DNA from: Gammaproteobacteria bacterium | GTDB lineage: Bacteria; Pseudomonadota; Gammaproteobacteria; SZUA-140 | Direction: 5' to 3' | Assembly: GCA_016712635.1 (NCBI GenBank) | Contig: JADJQS010000006.1 | Coordinates: 62,001-126,000, forward strand | Length of the DNA: 64,000 nucleotides | Part shown: in pieces, positions 59,229-64,000 of the stretch | Numbering within the stretch: position 1 is the stretch's first letter | Layout: each line of letters begins with the position of its first letter | Translations under genes and position numbers: made by a program | Notes under the pieces: generated by a model | What the model saw: the letters and a program-made list of their open reading frames with translations, nothing else | What the model was told of the DNA's origin: nothing | Database searches by the model: none

Positions 59229-62111
59229 ATGGATGATACGGCAAAGCGCGACAAGGTGCCTGATTGGGGGGAGATTTCCCCGCTCAGCGCGAGCAATGCC
59301 GCCTATCTGGACCTGCTTTACGAACGCTACCTCGAAGACCCCGCATCAGTTGATCCCGGCTGGCGTCACTATTTCGACGCGCTTCCCCTCGCCAACGGCG
59401 GCGGACAGGATATCTCCCACACACAGGTGGAACGCACCTTCCGGCGCCCGGACCGCGGCGAGGACAGGATCCACACCGGCCCTCCGGCCGATGCCGCTCC
59501 GCCCGCGGCGCAGCAGGATTATGTCTACGCCATCAAGCAGTCCCAGGTCTATGCTTACCTGGAGTCCTGCCGCCAGCACGGCCATCTCGTGGCCGCCTTC
59601 GATCCGCTGGAACTGCGCGAGATCCCCCCGGTTCCCGAACTCGATTACCACCACCACGGCCTGAGCGACGCGGACCTGGGTACGGTGTTCGCCGCCCAGG
59701 GGCTGGGCGGGCGCGACCGGGCGACCCTGGGCGAGATCGTCGAGATGGCGCGCACCGCCTACTGCGGCCCGCTCGCGAGCGAATACGTCCACGTCGCCGA
59801 CACCCATGAAAAACACTGGATCCGCGCCTGCCTGGAGGGCGACCACTTCCGCGCGCGATTCCCGGACGGGGCACGCCGGCGACTGCTCCAGCGCCTGACG
59901 GCCGCCGAGGCGCTGGAACGCTATCTGCACAACAAGTACGTGGGCCAGAAGCGTTTCTCGCTGGAAGGGTCGGAGTCGCTGATCCCGCTTATCGACGAGA
60001 TCATCCGCCGCGGCGGCGCGGCAGGGCTGAAGGAGATCGCCATCGGCATGGCCCATCGCGGCCGCCTCAACGTACTGGTCAACATCATGGGCAAGGCGCC
60101 CGCCGACCTGTTCCTGGAATTCGAGGGCAAGACCGCCTACAGCGGCGTGGGCTCCGGCGACGTCAAATACCACATGGGTTTCTCCTCCAACATGGACACG
60201 CCGGGCGGCCCCGTGCACGTCGCGCTGGCCTTCAACCCGTCCCACCTCGAGATCGTCTGTCCGGTGGTGGAGGGCTCGGTGCGCGCGCGCCAGGAGCGGC
60301 GCGGCGACAGGGACGGCTCCGAGGTCGCCTGCGTGCTGATCCACGGCGACGCCGCGTTCTCCGGCCAGGGCGTGCTGATGGAGACCTTCAACATGTCGCA
60401 GTCGCGCGGCTACTCCACCAAGGGCACCCTCCACATCGTCATCAACAACCAGATCGGCTTCACCACCAGCAACCAGAAGGACGCGCGCTCGACGCTGTAC
60501 TGCACCGACGTCGCCAAGATGGTCAACGCGCCGATCTTCCACGTCAACGGCGACGACCCCGAGGCCGTGCTCACCGCGGCGCAGATCGCGCTCGACTACC
60601 GCATGAAATTCCGCAAGGACGTCATCATCGACCTGGTGTGCTACCGGCGCCACGGCCACAGCGAGGCAGACGAGCCCGCCGTGACCCAGCCGCTGATGTA
60701 CCAGCGCATCCGCGCGCGCCCGACCGCGCGCGAACTGTACGCGGAACGGCTCGTCAATGACGGGGTGATCGCCGGGGCGGAGGCCGACGCCTACGTCGAC
60801 AAGTACCGCGCCGCGCTCGACGCCGGGGCCTGCGTCGTGCCCTACCTCAGCAAGGACACGGATATCGTCGTCCACGGCGCCGTGGACTGGCAGCCCTTCG
60901 TGCGCGGCGACTGCGCCGTGGACGTGGACACCCGCGTCACGCAGGAGGCGATCCGCGACCTCACCACGCGCCTGCTGCAACTTCCCGCCGGCTTCGAGCT
61001 GCATCCCGGCGTGGCCAGGATCTTCGACAACCGACGCAAGATGGCCGCCGGCGCACTGCCGATCGACTGGGGCTGCGCCGAGATCCTCGCCTATGCGACG
61101 CTGGTCGACGCCGGCCTCGGCGTGCGACTGTCCGGCCAGGACAGCGGGCGCGGCACTTTCTTCCACCGCCACGCGGTGGTGAACTGCCAGAAGGACGATT
61201 CCGCCTACGTGCCGCTGCGCAATATCTCCGGGCGGCAGGGCAACTTCCTGGTCACCAATTCGCTGCTGTCCGAGGAGGCGGTGCTCGCCTTCGAGTACGG
61301 CTATTCCACCACCGACCCCAAGACGCTGGTGATCTGGGAGGCGCAGTTCGGCGACTTCGCCAACAACGCCCAGGTGGTCATCGACCAGTTCATCGTCGCC
61401 GGCGAGCAGAAATGGAACCGGATGAGCGGCCTGGTCATGTTTCTGCCGCACGGCTACGAGGGCCAGGGCCCGGAACATTCCTCGGCGCGGATCGAACGCT
61501 ACCTGCAACTGTGCGCCGAGCACAACATCCAGGTCTGCGTGCCGACCACCCCGGCGCAGATCTTCCACCTGCTGCGCCGCCAGATGCTGCTCGACTGCCG
61601 CAAGCCGCTCGTCGTGATGACGCCGAAGAGCCTGCTGCGGCACAAGCTTGCGGTGAGCTCCCTCGAGGACCTGACGCAGGGCAGCTTCCGGCGCGTGATC
61701 GACGACGTGGACAATCCCGATCCGGCCGAGGTGCGCCGCATCGTGCTGTGCAGCGGCAAGGTCTATTTCGACCTGCTCGAGAAGCGCCGCAGTGACAACC
61801 GCGCGGACGTCGCCCTGGTGCGCCTCGAACAGCTCTATCCGTTTCCGCACCGCGAGCTCGCCGGGCTGATCGCGCGTTACGGCCATGCGCGGGAATATGT
61901 CTGGTGCCAGGAGGAGCCGAAGAACCAGGGCGCATGGTACTCGACCGAGCACAACCTGCGCGAGGCGGTGGGCGATACCCCGGTGATCTACGCCGGCCGC
62001 CCGGCCTCGGCGGCGCCGGCGGTCGGCTACCCGCTGCTGCACATCAAGCAGTTGTGCGCGCTGGTGGACGAGGCCTTCGGTCCGCTGCCGCGGGCCATGA
62101 GCGCGGACTGA
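59229..62111 (+). CDS. sucA: 2-oxoglutarate dehydrogenase E1 (SucA), 960 aa
   Basis: A thiamine-diphosphate decarboxylase of the TCA cycle, with N-terminal LPxLDLLYERYLEDPASVDPGWRHYFDAL, the ThDP region VLIHGDAAFSGQGVLMETFNMSQSRGYSTKGTLHIVINNQIGFTTS, and the transketolase-like second half (EYGYSTTDPKTLVIWEAQFGDFANNAQVVIDQFI; QEEPKNQGAWY). Full length. It converts 2-oxoglutarate and passes the succinyl group to SucB. Its first bases follow GGGGTGA. Operon sucA-sucB-lpdA. Confidence 0.97.
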   Translation: MDDTAKRDKVPDWGEISPLSASNAAYLDLLYERYLEDPASVDPGWRHYFDALPLANGGGQDISHTQVERTFRRPDRGEDRIHTGPPADAAPPAAQQDYVYAIKQSQVYAYLESCRQHGHLVAAFDPLELREIPPVPELDYHHHGLSDADLGTVFAAQGLGGRDRATLGEIVEMARTAYCGPLASEYVHVADTHEKHWIRACLEGDHFRARFPDGARRRLLQRLTAAEALERYLHNKYVGQKRFSLEGSESLIPLIDEIIRRGGAAGLKEIAIGMAHRGRLNVLVNIMGKAPADLFLEFEGKTAYSGVGSGDVKYHMGFSSNMDTPGGPVHVALAFNPSHLEIVCPVVEGSVRARQERRGDRDGSEVACVLIHGDAAFSGQGVLMETFNMSQSRGYSTKGTLHIVINNQIGFTTSNQKDARSTLYCTDVAKMVNAPIFHVNGDDPEAVLTAAQIALDYRMKFRKDVIIDLVCYRRHGHSEADEPAVTQPLMYQRIRARPTARELYAERLVNDGVIAGAEADAYVDKYRAALDAGACVVPYLSKDTDIVVHGAVDWQPFVRGDCAVDVDTRVTQEAIRDLTTRLLQLPAGFELHPGVARIFDNRRKMAAGALPIDWGCAEILAYATLVDAGLGVRLSGQDSGRGTFFHRHAVVNCQKDDSAYVPLRNISGRQGNFLVTNSLLSEEAVLAFEYGYSTTDPKTLVIWEAQFGDFANNAQVVIDQFIVAGEQKWNRMSGLVMFLPHGYEGQGPEHSSARIERYLQLCAEHNIQVCVPTTPAQIFHLLRRQMLLDCRKPLVVMTPKSLLRHKLAVSSLEDLTQGSFRRVIDDVDNPDPAEVRRIVLCSGKVYFDLLEKRRSDNRADVALVRLEQLYPFPHRELAGLIARYGHAREYVWCQEEPKNQGAWYSTEHNLREAVGDTPVIYAGRPASAAPAVGYPLLHIKQLCALVDEAFGPLPRAMSAD

Positions 62112-62132
62112 AAACAATAACAGGGACAATCT

Positions 62133-63353
62133 ATGAAGACCGAAGTCAAGGTACCGGGATTCCCCGAATCCATTACCGACGGCACCGTGGTCGCCTGGCA
62201 CAAGAAGCCCGGCGAGGCGGTGAAACGCGACGAGAAGCTGGTGGACATCGAGACCGACAAGGTGATGTTCGAGGTGCCGGCGCCCGAGGACGGCACGCTC
62301 GGCGAGATCCTGCAGCCGGAAGGCGCGACCGTGGTGGCGGGCCAGGTGCTGGCCAGCATCGACGCGGCCACGGGGAAGCCCGCGTCCGCGGCGGTGGCCC
62401 GCGGCAACGGCGAGGACAAGACGGTGCCGGCGCAGAAGATCGTCATGCCGGCCGCGCGCCGCCTGCTCGATGAGCACGGCCTGAGCCCGGACGCGGTCCA
62501 GGCGAGCGGCAAGGGGGGACGCATCCTCAAGGAAGACGTGTTGCGCGTACTCGAACAGAAGCCTGCTGTGCCGGTGCTGCGCGCGGTGGAGATGCCGGCA
62601 CGGCCGGAGCCCGCCGCGGCGCCTGCAGCGCCTGTTACCGGTGACATTGAACAGCGTCCCGAGCGGCGCGTGCCGATGACGCGCCTGCGCGCGCGCATCG
62701 CCGAGCGCCTGGTCGAGGCGCAGCACACGGCGGCGATCCTGAGCACCTTCAACGAGGTCAACATGCAGCCGGTGATGGCGCTGCGCCAGCGCTACCGCGA
62801 GCGTTTCGAGAAGGAACACGAGGTCAAGCTCGGCTTCATGTCCTTCTTCATCAAGGCGGTGGTCGAGGGGCTGAAGAAGTTTCCGGTCATCAACGCCTCG
62901 GTCGAGGACAAGGACGTCATCTACCACGGCTATTACGACATCGGCGTCGCCGTTTCCTCGCCGCGCGGGCTGGTGGTACCGATCATCCGCGACGCCGACC
63001 GCATCGGCATGGCCGAGATCGAGCGCCGCATCGCCGCCTATGCCGACAAGGCGAAGGCCGGCACGCTGGCGCTGGAGGAGATCAGCGGCGGCACCTTCAC
63101 CATCACCAACGGCGGCGTGTTCGGCTCGCTGCTGTCAACGCCGATCATCAACCCGCCCCAGAGCGCCATCCTCGGCATGCACAAGATCCAGGAGCGCCCG
63201 GTGGTGGAGGAGGGCGCCATCGTCGCGCGCCCGATGATGTACGTCGCGCTGTCCTACGACCACCGCCTGATCGACGGCCGCGACGCCGTGCAGTTCCTCG
63301 TCACCGTCAAGGAGGCGCTGGAGGATCCGGCGCGGATGCTGCTGGAGGTATAG
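62133..63353 (+). CDS. sucB: 2-oxoglutarate dehydrogenase E2, dihydrolipoyl succinyltransferase (SucB), 406 aa
   Basis: One lipoyl domain (EIETDKVMFEVPAPEDG-type, lipoyl-Lys43), an E1/E3-binding domain (IVMPAARRLLDEHGLSPDAVQASGKGGRILKEDVL, about 108-142), a Pro/Ala linker and a catalytic domain with the active-site block SYDHRLIDGRDAVQFL near the end (His near 377). Trimer-type succinyltransferase. Twenty-one bases after sucA. Confidence 0.97.
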   Translation: MKTEVKVPGFPESITDGTVVAWHKKPGEAVKRDEKLVDIETDKVMFEVPAPEDGTLGEILQPEGATVVAGQVLASIDAATGKPASAAVARGNGEDKTVPAQKIVMPAARRLLDEHGLSPDAVQASGKGGRILKEDVLRVLEQKPAVPVLRAVEMPARPEPAAAPAAPVTGDIEQRPERRVPMTRLRARIAERLVEAQHTAAILSTFNEVNMQPVMALRQRYRERFEKEHEVKLGFMSFFIKAVVEGLKKFPVINASVEDKDVIYHGYYDIGVAVSSPRGLVVPIIRDADRIGMAEIERRIAAYADKAKAGTLALEEISGGTFTITNGGVFGSLLSTPIINPPQSAILGMHKIQERPVVEEGAIVARPMMYVALSYDHRLIDGRDAVQFLVTVKEALEDPARMLLEV

Positions 63354-63379
63354 GTTGGGGACGGATTACGCCAAAGCAT

Positions 63380-63484
63380 GGGGACAGATTTCAAATCTGT
63401 CCCCGTTTTTCCCATACCGGGGACGGATTTCAAATCCGTCCCCATACCGGCTAATCAAGGGGACAGATTTATAAATCTGCCCCC
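63380..63484. repeat. Three tandem GGGGACAGATTT-type palindromes
   Basis: Unit 1, 63380-63404, GGGGACAGATTT C AAATCTGTCCCC, followed by GTTTTTC. Unit 2, 63419-63443, the same with GGACGG. Unit 3, 63459-63484, GGGGACAGATTTA then TAAATCTG-C-CCCC, one mismatch. A further half unit, GGGGACGGATT, precedes them at 63357. They fill nearly all of the 147 bp between sucB and lpdA and may lower lpdA expression by partial termination. Confidence 0.9.
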
Positions 63485-63500
63485 TTACTCAGGAGTCGAC

Positions 63501-64000
63501 ATGAAAGACCGTTATGATGTCATCGTGATCGGCGCCGGGCCGGCGGGTTACGTGGCCGCGATCCGCGCCGCGCAGCTCGGCAAGTCGGTCGCCTGCGTCG
63601 ACGACTGGACCAATCCGGCGGGCGAGAGCGCGCTCGGCGGCACCTGCCTCAACGCCGGCTGCATCCCGTCCAAGGTGCTGCTCGAGGCCTCGGAGGTCTA
63701 CGACAAGGCGCGCCATGAATTCGCGGACTACGGCGTCCGCGTCGAGGGCATCGGGCTCGACCTCGAGGCGATGATGGCGCGCAAGGACCGCGTCGTCTCC
63801 GAACTCACGCGCGGCATCGCAAGCCTGTTCGAGGCCAACGGCATCCAGCGCATCGAGGGGCGCGGCAAGCTGCTGTCCGGCTGCCGCGTGGAGGTTACGT
63901 CCCTGCGTCTGAACGTCGCGGTCGTGCTCGAGGCCGAATACGTCATCCTGGCGGCCGGATCGAAGCCCGCCCGGCTCGCCGTCGCACCCTTGCACGAAGA
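63501..64000 (+). CDS. lpdA: Dihydrolipoyl dehydrogenase (LpdA), N-terminal part (3' end outside window)
   Basis: 166 residues of an FAD-disulfide oxidoreductase: MKDRYDVIVIGAGPAGYVAA (FAD-binding GxGxxG), redox-active disulfide in GGTCLNAGCIPSK (Cys49, Cys54), and the ILAAGS end of the FAD domain. It runs off the window edge without a stop. AGGAG is placed seven bases before ATG. E3 component of 2-oxoglutarate dehydrogenase, perhaps shared with pyruvate dehydrogenase. Confidence 0.96.
   Translation, partial: MKDRYDVIVIGAGPAGYVAAIRAAQLGKSVACVDDWTNPAGESALGGTCLNAGCIPSKVLLEASEVYDKARHEFADYGVRVEGIGLDLEAMMARKDRVVSELTRGIASLFEANGIQRIEGRGKLLSGCRVEVTSLRLNVAVVLEAEYVILAAGSKPARLAVAPLHE

Noticed and set aside
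59346..62927. 1193-codon minus-strand frame opposite sucA and sucB
   Set aside because: Low-complexity, His/Arg/Gln-rich shadow of two clearly conserved plus-strand genes.

Overview
The window is 64 kb of GC-rich chromosome. It reads as an environmental gammaproteobacterium, probably near the Chromatiales or Ectothiorhodospiraceae. The fused RlmK/RlmL methyltransferase, TamA-TamB, the PrkA-YeaH-SpoVR trio, Slp-type lipoproteins, Uup and a sucA-sucB-lpd operon together point there. The genus cannot be named from sequence alone. Two genes (pstB and a Ca2+/cation antiporter) each carry a single-base frameshift, so either the assembly is draft quality or two lesions are real. No rRNA, tRNA, CRISPR array, integrase or intact insertion sequence was found.

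Layout. 1-2.0 kb: C-terminal part of a GH94/cyclic-glucan-synthase-like enzyme. 2.1-8.2 kb: an AT-richer, loosely packed accessory segment with tandem Crp/Fnr paralogues, an orphan terminator that suggests a small RNA, and an envelope-stress set (stress coiled-coil protein, two DUF4398 lipoproteins, one of them with OmpA, and a tiny membrane protein). It also holds about 0.9 kb with no recognisable gene. 8.2-12.8 kb: glutathione transferase, group II truncated globin, rlmL flanked by GTTAGGCGTGAGG-type repeats, and a Crp/Fnr regulator followed by a DUF2892 protein. 12.8-16.3 kb: a four-gene envelope operon (Met-rich lipoprotein, CCGGG beta-barrel candidate, TlpA-like redoxin lipoprotein, CX3CH cytochrome) that I cannot assign to a named system; its upstream region is full of palindromes. 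17-18.6 kb: group I truncated globin plus a ferredoxin/FAD/NAD reductase behind a strong promoter that overlaps an NsrR-like box, which looks like a two-protein equivalent of flavohaemoglobin.

18.7-35.6 kb: housekeeping and envelope genes, including a second GST, a zinc-ribbon protein, LemA with an M48 protease, a patatin, DUF2339, YgiQ, a HIT protein, two Slp lipoproteins, SprT, Uup, DUF1289, and a fusion of a quinone-reductase flavodoxin with a UbiA prenyltransferase. 35.7-41.5 kb: a complete pst-phoU phosphate operon behind a Pho box. 41.7-47.4 kb: tamA-tamB and a LapA-domain protein. 47.7-52.5 kb: a cation antiporter and P-type ATPase pair, a CBS protein and a small zinc-finger-like protein. 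52.5-57.2 kb: prkA-yeaH-spoVR. 58-64 kb: a TPR protein, then sucA-sucB-lpdA, with a cluster of GGGGACAGATTT palindromes before lpdA.

The most promising material for new biology is the 12.8-16.3 kb operon. Next come the globin-reductase operon, the flavodoxin-UbiA fusion, and a Crp gene whose only start consistent with homology and ribosome binding is ATT.
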